From the NCBI GenBank assembly GCA_026413225.1, contig CM048555.1:77755785-77819784 (forward strand): a stretch of DNA of 64,000 bases, written 5' to 3'. A program made the translations under genes and the position numbers. The notes below the pieces were generated by a model. It saw only the letters and a list, made by a program, of their open reading frames with translations, was not told the origin of the DNA and searched no databases. How positions within the stretch are numbered: the first letter of the stretch is position 1; every line of letters starts with the position of its first letter. This document shows positions 1-12,000 of the stretch, one piece after another. This DNA comes from Otis tarda (taxonomy: Eukaryota; Chordata; Aves; Otidiformes; Otididae).

Positions 1-2154
1 CTCCCAGAAACCTCGGTGGGATTTTCACTTCCTAAAATTAAAAGCAATTTTACCCTAAACCATTACCTCTTGACCTAAGATGTGGGACTGTGAGAAGGAA
101 CTTAGGTGTAGGGAAGAAGGAGACAGGAAGACAAGACGCTTCAAAAAGCTCCAAGTCAGTAGGTGACCTTATTATACGATATCCAAAGAAGATGAAAGAA
201 TTTGCTAACCTTAAAATGAACATTAAAAAGTAAAGATTAATAATCCAATCTACACAAAAGAGAAAGAAATACCTATAATGTATTTAATTTGTAACTATGA
301 ATGATACCAAATAAGACTCTTATTTCTCTTGACAAGGGCGTGAGTCTGTATTGTTATCACTTATTATTAGTCTCTTTATTTGGTTAGTACTAGGCAATTT
401 GCATTAAAAGCCTATATTTCCCTCTTCTACTTTGTTTATTTTTCAAATGAATTTATGTTCACAGTGGGAGGCAGCATGAGAAGCCTTGGATTTAGCCACA
501 GAAAATAGCAAGCTGTCAGCAAATTTCCTTTTCAGTCCCCTGCTGATTTGCCAGAAGAAAAAATAGATCATTTAGCCACCGTGCACATTCAGTTCTTATC
601 ATCTGTGGTCCCAATGGGAGGGTCAGTAAAATGTCAGCAGGACTGCCTGTTAGTATTAAGCATGCTACTGACTTTTTGGGGAGGGTTGTGGATCTTTGGA
701 TTTAATTCTCAATTCAAAAGTTTCACTGCTGCCATGCTGTTCACAAGCTATCTCACAGATTTGTATCTGGTTGACTTGCTATCTTCTCCTGATCCCTTAA
801 TATTTCTGTCTCAGGAAATTGCCAAGGCAGGAATGACTTCACCTATATGTCCGCAAAGTGCTGAGCTTATTGTAGGATCTCTTTATGCAAAGAAAAAAAA
901 CCCTAAATCTTTTTTAGTGTTCATAGTTATAAATTGCCTTTAGCAAAGTAGAATTATCAAGAAGAGTTAGCCCCAGTTTGACTACTTTGTTTGTACTGTC
1001 ACAATGCTGGATCTGTGTTACACTCAGTCCCAGCAAATGTGTCTAGCAGACTTTGTTCGTTCACAGTCTCAACAGAAGATGTGCCTATCAAGGGGCTTTG
1101 ACAGCAGTGATCACAACTGCTTCACTTCTTTACCTCTGTACAGATGTACAGAAGGGAAGTACTGGAAGACTCCAGTCCTATGGTTTGACTGATGTACCAT
1201 TGTTTAGGTGATGGTTTGACGCTTCAACAATGTTGAGACAAACATTCGACACAGTCTCTCACAGGAATATATATCTGAGAGCCCGAGAAACTGAATACTT
1301 GCTATATAATACTGATCTACTCAGTGGAGCCATAACTATTCCACAATGCAAAACAATGTCCAACTTTCCTTTAGTGTACTCCAACAAATGATTTAACAGT
1401 CCTTGCAAATGGAATAGCTCAGATTGGGCAGATAGGTTATGGGCATGTTGTGACAGCATATTAAATGTACCTGGGATTTTTCTCTCACAGTAAGGCATGC
1501 TAGTTAATCCTCTTACCCCTCCCAAACCTCACATCTCCACACAAGATACTTATGGGCCAAAACAGTATCACAGACAATTTAGGCATATGCCCACACAGGT
1601 TCCTATGTCAGGAATATTTCCAAGTATTGTTTAATTTATTAGTATAGGTGTTAACAAAGTGTATAGCGGTTGTAGGGGACTCCAGAGTTTTGGTAATAAT
1701 GTAATTCAATAAAATTACGTAATTTAATAAAATTAAATGTCCAAATACTCTTAGGAAGATTTGAGATCCAAGTTTTTTCAGCTTCTAATTGAAGCCTCTG
1801 ACCACTGAGTTATTCAGCAAGTAAATACTGCCTGTAGTTGCCTTAAAATAGATGACCTGTTTGAACTAAGTGTAGTGGATCCCAGTTACAGGGTAACATC
1901 TTCCTCCAGCACAGAAAAAGGCCAACTTAAGACATACATTCCAGCACTGCTTCAGTCACTTGATTTTAGGCACTTTCCTAAAGACTTGGTTTCTGTAGAT
2001 TTTTCCCAGTCATAGGGGTCACACAGCCAGTGTGGGATGTAAATCTCCACCTAGAAGTATGATGTCCTATTAATTACTGGAAGTGAGCCCAGGATGATTG
2101 ATTTCCTCAGATAGCATTCCAGTTTAAAGTTAAAACTTAGATGTAATCATATTT
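1..2154. other. Unique AT-rich sequence, no gene recognised
   Basis: Several open frames occur, for example 548-943 on the plus strand. It starts on TTG rather than ATG and encodes a 131-residue protein with no motif I recognise. Stop spacing is as expected for AT-rich noncoding DNA. No repeat family, splice-bounded exon or RNA gene was identified. Confidence 0.5.
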
Positions 2155-2443
2155 AGTAGGGCGTGCTGTGGCAGGATTAGGGCTAATGGTTTTAAACTAG
2201 AAGGGGGTAGATTTAGACTGGATATAAGGAAGAAATTTTTTGCAATAAGGCTGGTGGAACACTGGCCCAGGTTGCCCAGGGAGGTGGTGGATGCCCCATC
2301 CCTTGAAACATTCCAGGCCAGGTTGGACGGGGCTCTGAGCAACCTGATCTGGTTGGAGATGTCTGTGTTCCTGGCAGGGGGGTTGGACTAGATGACCTTT
2401 GAAGGTCCCTTCCAACCCAAATCATTCTGTGATTCTATGATTC
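2155..2443 (+). mobile_element. CR1 LINE, 3' end fragment
   Basis: This is the 3' terminal part of a CR1 non-LTR retrotransposon. It matches, base for base over long stretches, the last 290 bases of the larger CR1 at 19366-20716: the end of the ORF2 frame (reading as [18 protein letters not shown]) and then the short 3' UTR with its GATGACCTTTGAAGGTCCCTTCCAA block. It ends in the family's octamer tail (ATTCTGTG at 2424, ATTCTATG at 2432, then ATTC). Severe 5' truncation is normal for CR1. It cannot move on its own. Confidence 0.95.
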
Positions 2444-5400
2444 CTTCTTTTATGAATCAGTGTCACAAGGAAAAAACTAATCACTTATATGAACTCAATC
2501 AAATCAGGATCAAAGTGGTTTTTTGATGGATTAACAACACATCGTTAAGAGTCAATCAGTAAATGATGCATCTGGCATTGATATCAGCAATACAGCAGAT
2601 AGGCCACAATCTTAATCACTCTTCAGAATGATAATGAATATCCATACATCTCCAAACAGTGAGAAAGCCCCCTTGGGGTCACATCTGCATGCTGAATTGG
2701 GGTCCCTTGATGCTGCACCTCGCAAGCTGGGGCAAGCTGCTCCATCTTTAATTCCTCTCTTCAAGATGCCTCCTCCTTATTTTTCAAAAATGTCTTCATA
2801 ATTCCCTGTTTAATTTCTGTTTAATCTGACAGATTGTTGTCTTCCCTTAGAGTTAGACATTTGGGGACAAAAACCTCAGACAATTTTGCATGTTCTGTTC
2901 ATACACGTTCCTGCCTCTCCAGCTTTTGCTTTTTAGGCCAGAACACCAGGTAGAGGAGCAGGTGAATTCCCCCACTGCTCTCATGTCATCCATTTACTGA
3001 TGTGCTCCATTTGGTTCATGCTTCAGAAAAACGTGTCCCAGGCAGAAGTGTTTGCAAATAGCTTTGTTCACATTGCCAGAAGAGCTCCAACAGCAAAATG
3101 GATGCTGTATGTACAAGATGCTGATTTTGGATCTCGGTCATCTATTGTTTACACACTTGGACCATGGCAGAATGAGAAGAAATTATTCCTGCCAATTTTT
3201 AGTGAAATAATACAATAAAGACAGTCAAGGTCTTTGACAATGTTACTGATGTTGCATATATTTTTCACTCTATCAAAATGGATCACTTTTTCTTCAGTTT
3301 CTTCTGAGTAAAATGTAAAAATTGCTATATAAAAATATTTCATTTTAGATATACACTTTATTCTTTGTGTAATTTCCAGACAATGCTTGCAATTGATAAT
3401 TAGGAAGTCTATTCTTAAACTATTTAAATACAAGCAATTTATACTTCCAGTTCTTATTTTAAATTAAATATGGATATACATGCATGTAGTTGTGCATGAA
3501 TGTGTGTCTGCACATATAAATAAGAGAATCCTACTCAGAGGATGTTATCCACTCCCTATTCCCCCCCCAAAAAAAAACCCAAACCACAGCTACTGAGCCT
3601 TTCTTCAAAGATATGAACAAGTGTGAATTCGAGGTACAACATACAGTAGATGATATTGCTGGAGGAAAAGAAATAAATAATAAGCAGGTACAACCAGAAT
3701 GTCAGAAATGACTATTGGGCAACAGAGTAGTCTGCTTTGAAGTGCCTGAAGTCCCTGTCAGTTTAGAAGAAAACAAATGAAGCTACTAATTTATCTGGTT
3801 CTCTAGTGCAAACCGTAAGCTACTTCACCCCACTTTAGTTCCTCAGGCAAAAAAAGAATATATCAAGACTGAAGAAAAAGATGTGCCGAGACTCACAACC
3901 AGAAGGTTTTCAAGCCGGAAGGCAGAAAAGGATCCCTTTCTGGTTGAAGAAGCAGAATAAATTGCACATGCCTCAGCCTTGAGAGCTTTGGGTTTGTTTG
4001 TTTCTGAATTCAAGAGGCTCTAAACACACCAAACAAAACCCAGGCTTTATTTGCTCTGATTTTGTTTGTTGCTGTTTGAAAATAAAAATGAAACAATTTC
4101 CATTAATCTAAATGGTCAGCCTTTGTGATTTGTTTACTAGAACCTGGAATAATGATTCACTTTTTGGGACTAAGATTTATCTCCAAGTGTGTAATAAATA
4201 AGATTTTTCTACCTCTAATACACAAAACCTAAAGGGAGGGAATTTTTTCCTTAGTATTATTATTATTATTTGGCATGCTCCAAATTAGAAACCATCTAAG
4301 TCCTTAGCCTGCAAAGGCCAGAAGCAGGCTGAAATTGAGATTGTTGAAACCCCATTGATGCTGTGGGGTAGAAATCAGTCCCTGTGCTCTGCACGAGATA
4401 CAGATGGGTTTACATCCTGTTGCACAGAGTATTTCTCACCACTATGCTCCTTCTGCCAGTGGATGTGACTGGCAATAATTCAGACAAAACAGGTATAATC
4501 TCAAATTTGGAACCAGTATGCAAATTAAATATTAATTGTGTTATGTTCAAGTAGCCTCTCATTTCTCCTAAAACAACTAGCTAGTTAATAACAGCCATTA
4601 AGTAAGGCAGTCTGGCACCTTGGAGATTCTCAATTTTGGACAGATTTTTCCTGGGAGATGTAAGGAGGAAGGATGAGACATCTCTCACGCCCCTTCTTTT
4701 CTTGTTCACACAAGATGCTTTTGAGAGGCAATGGAAAAGTTTCATGTTTACTACAAATACTGGAGTGTTAGAGCTTAACTATTAGATTTAAATACTATTG
4801 TTCAATCGTCTCTCATTAATTGTCTCCCAAAGATACAGCCAAGTGAACTTAGAATTCAGGTGAACATACAGGACAATTCAGGCTGCTGAGTAATCATTGG
4901 AGAGGCCAGTCAAATAATGTACTTTTTTTCCCCAAATCTACGAGTGTACACAGATTGTTTTCCATTCCTGTCAACAGCAACTGTTTCCAGAACTAACCCA
5001 TCTTTTCCAGTGTGGACCCAGCAATGGTATGCATTTCTGCTATAGGCAGGGATGGTTGGCAAATGGTAGACACGTGCAGTGGTCCTGTGAGGATGAATTT
5101 GCCAGTCCTTCAGTCGTGTTGAATGGAAACCCAACTGGGATAGCAAATGTCCTAGAGCAAAGGGCATCACAGCCAACATCCCCCTACAGAACTGCTGAGT
5201 CTTCATTTCTCTGAGTCGCCACAATGCTGAATTTTCATCTAGTTAAAAGTAATTTATTGGCTGGGGTTTAAATTGCCTATCATTACCAGTTCACTAGGAG
5301 ATGGTGAGAAGGCTGCAGTCAGATGTCAAACTACAGAGCCAATTTAGGCGAAAGCTGGAGGCTGGTGATACATATCTCAAAATCTGCTGCTGGTGGGCAC

Positions 5401-6044
5401 CTGGAGGATTATTTTTTCAGGCAAGAGATCAGTAAAAGGTTTGAGATTATTTGCCTGGTGGTAGCAGTAATTATACCGATAGGACTGGACTGACTCACGA
5501 TCATGGCAATAAGCCAGACCCTCTTAACACTGCAGGGAATCTAAAGGTCACCCAATTTTTAATTAATTGCTGACACTTGGGCTGACACTTTTTGTGGCTC
5601 CCCTGAAATGTTAGGAGGGCTTACTACCCTCTTACTACCTTCTACTACTGCTTTTACTACCTTTCTTTTTCACTGTGTTTTTGGTTTTAAATGAAGATCC
5701 ACCCTTCCTCTGTATTGTACTTGTTTTTCCCTTTCAATAGGAGCAAAAAGGCTACATTTGAACATCCTTATCTATATACAGGTGTACTTTATCTTTCATT
5801 CTCTAAAGTCCTGAATAGTAATATTGATTTAAGCATCTCTTTCTCATACATCTTTATATGCCGAGGTGCTTGCCTATTTTTTGACAAGGTGATGCCAGAA
5901 GCAGACATTGACTCTAAATGCAACACTGGGGGACATCATTCTTCTGTTTTTTGTGGGTTTCAGATTATTCAGAAAAACAGAGTAATCAGTGTTGTGCATT
6001 TCTTACAGATGAGAAGCTGAAGAAATGTTACTTTACTAACAGGT
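2444..6044. other. Unique sequence, no gene recognised
   Basis: Only low-complexity pieces are visible: a C8A9 tract at 3561-3577 and a short (TAT)n run at 4255-4270. The minus-strand open frame 4910-5224 (104 codons) has no recognised domain. Nothing else could be assigned. Confidence 0.5.
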
Positions 6045-6077
6045 AAATTACCCCCCTACTCCAGTAGGGGGTAATTT
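6045..6077. repeat. Near-perfect 33-bp inverted repeat (hairpin)
   Basis: The left arm AAATTACCCCCCTACT (6045-6060) is the reverse complement of the right arm AGTAGGGGGTAATTT (6063-6077), except for one extra C in the left arm. The arms are separated by only two bases (CC). It is too AT-flanked and isolated to be a bacterial-type terminator, and no flanking gene is present. It could arise by templated mutation or be a cruciform-prone site. Confidence 0.9.
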
Positions 6078-9000
6078 CCCATGCAGCTTTGACCCATTTC
6101 AAAGTCATATCTTCCGTCTAAATCATGCTATGTGGTATGACATCTATCTTTGTCCAGAGTATAGAATAAGTTATGATAAATTGCTTCTTAAACACTCACC
6201 TTTTGCATTACTGAAGGTAGATGTGAAAGCCATGAACAATAAGCCAAGTAAGCAAGTATATTTGAAACCTGGCCTCATAGATCCTATGAAAGCAACAGAA
6301 AACATCATTGAGAAACTATAATCAGACAGTAAAACACATTGTTGAGCAACTCTAATCACCTACAGACTACTGGCTAATACAGTTGAAATAAAGAGTAAAC
6401 TGAATTTCTGTGGAAAAAGACTTTCTTAAACAGTGATTATTTTAGATTTGTTTCTTTTCATATAATCAATTCTTAATTAGTTATTTTTTAAAGGGAAAAA
6501 AAAAGAGAAATATTACTTCCTTAATTCTATTGAATTCAAAGCCTTTGATGTAAATACTTATATTCTAACTAGTCAAATAGCCTAACGAACAGCTGCAAAG
6601 GACATAAGAAACAGTCTGATCATTGCATAAAATAATGTTTCTTGGACTCTGCACAGATAGAAGTGAACAATGTGAATTGAAATGTGTTTTATTATTACTA
6701 CAAGCGGAGCACTGGACCTTGTCTCCTGTGAACCTTTCATGATCGTGTGAAACTCTAGTGACTGACCACATCCATCAGTTACACTAACCTCAGACTCACA
6801 GAGTTTAATTTTGACCCATCAAGGGAGTCACAAGACAAATAGGCACAGCTTGTTTTGTGAGCATTTTCAGGGATACCATCTACACTTTTCCAATGCTTTT
6901 GTTTTCCCCATGCTGGTGGGACAACAGTGGCTCTAGACCAAGCATTCTCCAAACGGTGCCACTCTGTTAATCCATATACAAATTCTCCCCAGCCAAAATT
7001 ATCAAGTGTATCAAAGTCAATGTTAATATAGTTCCCCAAGCTTTGTTTTGGAGAGTGGAAAAATGTAGGATTCATGAAACTAGTGTCCTTTCCTGCACTT
7101 GTCAAACCATTAAGAGGAGTGACTACAATTGAATGAAACCTCTCATCACTCCATCCCGAGAATTCATCTTCATCAAACCTAGCTGAGAAAACTAACATCC
7201 AGTTCAATTGAAATAGAAACTGATGCTTCCCCCTTACACAGTAATGTCTTAAGGCACTAAGAGATTAAAAGGATATGAAGTTCACCGGAACTGCTCTAGC
7301 TGAATTTCAAACTCTTTAAAGCTTGAATTCCATTGTAACGTGATCGTTGTTTTTAGTACTTTAGGGAAATATTAAGAGAGGAATTCTTTCCAAATTTTAA
7401 TCTAATCATAATAGAAATAACATCCAAGAATCAATATTGTTCTTATTAGATTAGTCTTCATATGCTACTGTTTTTCTTTCCTGGGATTTGAATGTGCAGA
7501 TGGTTTCAGATCTTCTTATTTATTTAGGGAGAAGGCTTTGTTTCTCCTCTTTGTGTACATGACCATTAATCCAGACCCTGAATAAAATAATTCCGTTTCC
7601 AATGTTATGACACAGCAACTGAAAAACAGAAAGAAAAGCAAGGAAAAAAAAAATATTACATCTTTTGGCAGGAATAACAGAACTGATGAAGTTTTAGTGG
7701 GAGCAAATTTGAAATTTATGAAATGCTTTCAATGACGTGTCTAATAATGAAGAGGAGAGATCAAATTTTTGCAGGCTTTGGTTCTAGATCAAAATATTCC
7801 AATATGCTACTTCTCTGTGTAGAGTATGTTGTACTATTTAGGTCAGTTAAGTAGGCATATTAAAGAATACTACAACTATGGTTGCCCTGCCAGAATAAAC
7901 ATAAAGGCTGAGGCCACTGATGTCGCGAGTGCACATTTGTCACTGTGCAGTCACCTGTTAAAATAGCTGTTGCATGTTTTTGGACTCAGTGAGTGCTCCT
8001 AACTATTCCATAAGGAACTCTGGCTTATCCAGATCAGCCCCAAATAAAATGATTTAATTTTTACTGACTTCTTAGAGGGTGAAGTTCACCTGTTGATCTC
8101 CAAGGAGATGGTTTGCAATTTAAGTTAATTTTCTGTTTGCTCTATGACTTAAGAACAGCCTGTTTCTGGTGTTTTGGGTCTTCAGTGTTGCATTGTAAGG
8201 AGGAAGTCAGATATAAGTAACAATGTACAGCGAGAAAGGTCAGATTTCAGGTGCTACAGTGATAAGCTACTCCTATAAAGAAAGGCAGATAGGTAGACAA
8301 TTGCCTGAATATCTTTAAATATCTCAGATGTACTCTGAACAGGGAAGTATTTCTGCAGGAAACAATCTCAGCATGGCTTCACTGTCATAACAAGCAAACC
8401 ATACAATTTACATAGTATGACAAGACAGAAAACCAAAGTGATTGGATACAACCTTTTAAATTCAAGAGAATAAGATTTGTTTCTGCATGTGGTCCACTTG
8501 TAATATCATAGCAATGCCACTTAGCTCTTAAAGAGCTGTTTTCATCAGAACGTCTCAAGGCACGTTATAAAAAGGTGTGATATCCCTTTCTGTAAAAATG
8601 AAGTAAGATAAGACTTGTACAAGGGTACTCAGCAGTCTCTTTGATCAGGCAGTAATACAATCCACTTCCTGAAAATTTTCAATGCTCTTGCCATTTGGCA
8701 AGGCTGCTTCTCTCTTTTAACTACTCAGAAATCAGCCAGGAACTACTTCATTGAAGTAACTATAATTACACATCTGAAAAACAGTATGAGAAGAAAATGT
8801 GGGTTTCTATCCTTAAAAGCATAAGCCGCCTGCCATGCACACCAAAATGGCTCAAAGAGCAAAGCGGGATTGCCAGCTCTTCCTAGGGTTTTGCATAAAT
8901 AAAGGCTCATACGGACAATCAAAAGGACTTTTAAAAGAGTTTCCCAGTGGAGTAGAATATGCTGCCACCATCCCATTGACATCTCTTGTGCTTACCCCTG

Positions 9001-11984
9001 GCATTGACCCACCTGGGAAAAGGATGACAATTCCTGCCTGCTGACAGTGCTCACTGACACGTACAGTCACTTCCCTGTTAGAGATGCCCATAGAGACTCC
9101 AAGAGAGCCGATGGCTCTATATGGAGAGGACGCAGTATGTGGAGGTAATAGATTGGCTCTGAAAAGTAGTATAGTGCTTCACTGGGCCTGAGCTCATTAG
9201 CTTTGCTTTTCAGCTTGCACTTTCAGACCTTCCACTTTTAGAGAGAGTTCACTCTGTGTTATCTGAGGCAGCTGAGTGATGTACTCCTCCAGTTGGTGTA
9301 AACACTGAACCACAAATACAGATTAAATTATTGGGTTTAGGTACTTCAAGGCCACTGCAGAGGATGTACAGCAAACATTGCAGTCCCTGTTGTCAGGCCT
9401 TGTTCAGTCTCATGTGAATTTTTGTAGAGTTATGCTCTAAGATTTTTCTCAGAGGTCAATGAATTGATTAAAGTTATAGGCTAATAACTATGTGAATTTG
9501 GGATACGAGTTGGGGGCTTCACCTGCCAAACCTGAACTCTCACCCTTACTGAGGCCTCATTTTTCAGATGTTTGAGTATAAATGTCTATAAGTAGTTCAG
9601 ACTACCCCTACATATAGATTAGGGTCCATACTTGAAAAAAAGAAATTGATTCTACTCTATAAATCAAATAGCTCCATAATTTATGTCATAGGAAATTTAG
9701 TTAACTTCACTTTAAGCTAACTATTTACTTTGCCGTAAGAGAATTCAATAGCTGAAAGACTGAAAAAGACAAACTGCATTTTTCTGTGAAGTTAATGTCT
9801 CCAGTTGTATTGCTTAGCTGGATCGCTTGATTCTCCTTAAAGATAAAACACACCTTGAGAACAGAACCAATTAATCACAGATACTAAACAGCTAACTTTT
9901 CTAATCAGAATTTACATCTTGCATTTCTCTCTCAGCATTTAGGAGAATGCTCTGCACCTCTCTTTCTCTTAAATTTTATTCATCTCCTCACAGATCTGAG
10001 GAGCTGATGTATCCAACAAGAAGGGAACAGATGATGTGGGATGTGCAGGGCATGATGCTGTAGGCCTTTTAAAATGAAAGATTCAGAAATTCTGCTGTAT
10101 AGAAATCAGGTTAAAACATTTCTAAGTATCTCCTCACAGTCCTTTTCTCTAAAGAGGTCACGAAATCTGCAACACAGGAGGAAAGAGGAGGTGGATTTTA
10201 TTTCATGATACAAATACATGGCACTCTCTTTCTCATCAGATTCTATCATTTTCTTAAAGGAAAAAAAAATTATTAGGAAGCAAACAAAAAAGAAGGGCAG
10301 AACTGTAATGTGCCATTAGAAATAGGAAAAGAAAAAGAAAGAAAGTGAACTGTTGAGTTTTGCTTGGTGTATAGAACGTGAGTTCTTACACCTGATTTCT
10401 TATCACTTGGCTGAACTGCACTGTAAATTTCTCTCAGCAGGCACAATTTTTCTGTATGTGTTTGCAAGGCTTTCTATTCACTTATGGCAATAATGAACTA
10501 CTTCATAGAACAGCGGGAAACTCTTCAATATATCTTACAGAAATGCATGCTGGTTCCTGTCTTGTATCTAGCAAAAAAAAAAAAAAAAAATCCAGGTGAT
10601 TATGCAAACTGCCCCCATAGGTCACTCCAGGGGAATGATCAAAACCTGTAGTGCTAAAATTATATTGCTTTGGTGATGCTACAGAAAACCACATTCAGTT
10701 CAATCCAAAGTTTTTGGGTGAACCCAGTTGAAAGATATGCCCAGTTAACTTTTTATTTATTTAATGTTGCACTGTTGATAGTTGCGTTCAGAAAAGGCAA
10801 AGCTGTCATGTGCCATGTAAAATAGGAGTTTCTGGACTCCCTCACCACACTGTGTCGATAGCAATAAAAATTAGGGAGGTGCAATCCATGGGAAGCAGAG
10901 GTTTCCTTGCTCTTGATAGGCAGCCAAATAACACCTGCTGGAAGATGTGTGACATAGAACTGGCTTTCAGCGTCAGTGTGAAGGAAGATCTGTGGCAACC
11001 TCTAAATTTCACTGCCTGAGGAGTTACTTTTGGAGATGCTGAAGTTTAAAAACACTCTTCTGGTCACAGCTCCTCCCTTACCTGCTGTGAGGTAATAATT
11101 AATGTCCAGGTTGATCACAGAACCATGTATTTATATCCAAGCAATAAGGGCATTCTGCTTGGATGAGAGAATCCTCGGTATAAGTTTCAGATCTAATGAC
11201 CAGTTATGTGGTCTGTAAAAGAAACAACCTCAACAATTTTGATACAGTGAACCCCAGATAGAGAACTTCAAATGTACCTTTGTACAACTAAATAATTTCA
11301 CTCATGGAATTGTAGATGTCTGCAGCTTATAACATTTGGTCAGAGATTTCTCCTTGACCTGCATCTTGGAAAGAATCTTCTAAATTATATTTTCAGTGCA
11401 TAAGTATTTTTTGGGAGCTGTCTGTAGTGTTACCCATTCCCTTTCCACCTTTAAGCCTGTCAGCAAGGAAGAGACAAAGGTGCTGTTCCTGATTCTTGAT
11501 GATCTCTTCAGGAGACTGGTGAGTGGTACATAATCTTGTTTTCCCCTAATATCCAGGTCTACAGCCCGTTTATTAATTTATGGAGATAAAGAAAGATAAG
11601 CGTAACTTCATTTCTTTGGAAAAAAAAAAAATCATAATTTGATTTAATATTACAAACATTATTAGCTGACTCAAGCCTTAGAATTTTCTTCCTGGAAATT
11701 TAGCAAAAGATCAAAACCTTGCAGATTAATTACAATATGCAGAGCACATAGTCCAGGTCAGCAGGTAACCTACAGCTTATATAAAGATCAACAATAAGCC
11801 GTTTGTATCATCCTATGGAACAGCTTTCATGTTTTTCCCCAGACAGTTAACAAAGAAATTCTAAAGAAAGACAGGAATATTTCAGTCTGATCCCTTATGT
11901 CCCTCAAAAATTAATAATTTAAATCTAATTATTGGTCTATTTACTATAATTATTTATGGCTGACCAGAGATATAGCCAGCCATT
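6078..11984. other. Unique sequence, no confirmed gene
   Basis: It contains the longest non-repeat open frame in the window (6779-7207, minus strand, 142 codons, first ATG at the fourth codon), a minus-strand frame at 8852-9091, and an A18 tract at 10573-10590. No known domain or convincing exon structure was recognised, and these frame lengths are compatible with chance. Confidence 0.45.
10573..10590 (+). repeat. Poly(A) tract, A18
   Basis: An uninterrupted run of 18 A. No recognisable retrocopy precedes it on either side, so it is recorded as a simple repeat and not as the tail of a processed pseudogene. Confidence 0.9.
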
Positions 11985-12000
11985 CATCTCCTAGGAGATG
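11985..12000. repeat. Perfect 16-bp palindrome
   Basis: CATCTCCTAGGAGATG equals its own reverse complement with no spacer. It lies in unique AT-rich sequence and has no obvious association with a gene or repeat. Confidence 0.9.

Noticed and set aside
548..943. 131-codon open frame as a gene
   Set aside because: It begins at TTG, contains an A-rich run near its end, and has no recognised motif.
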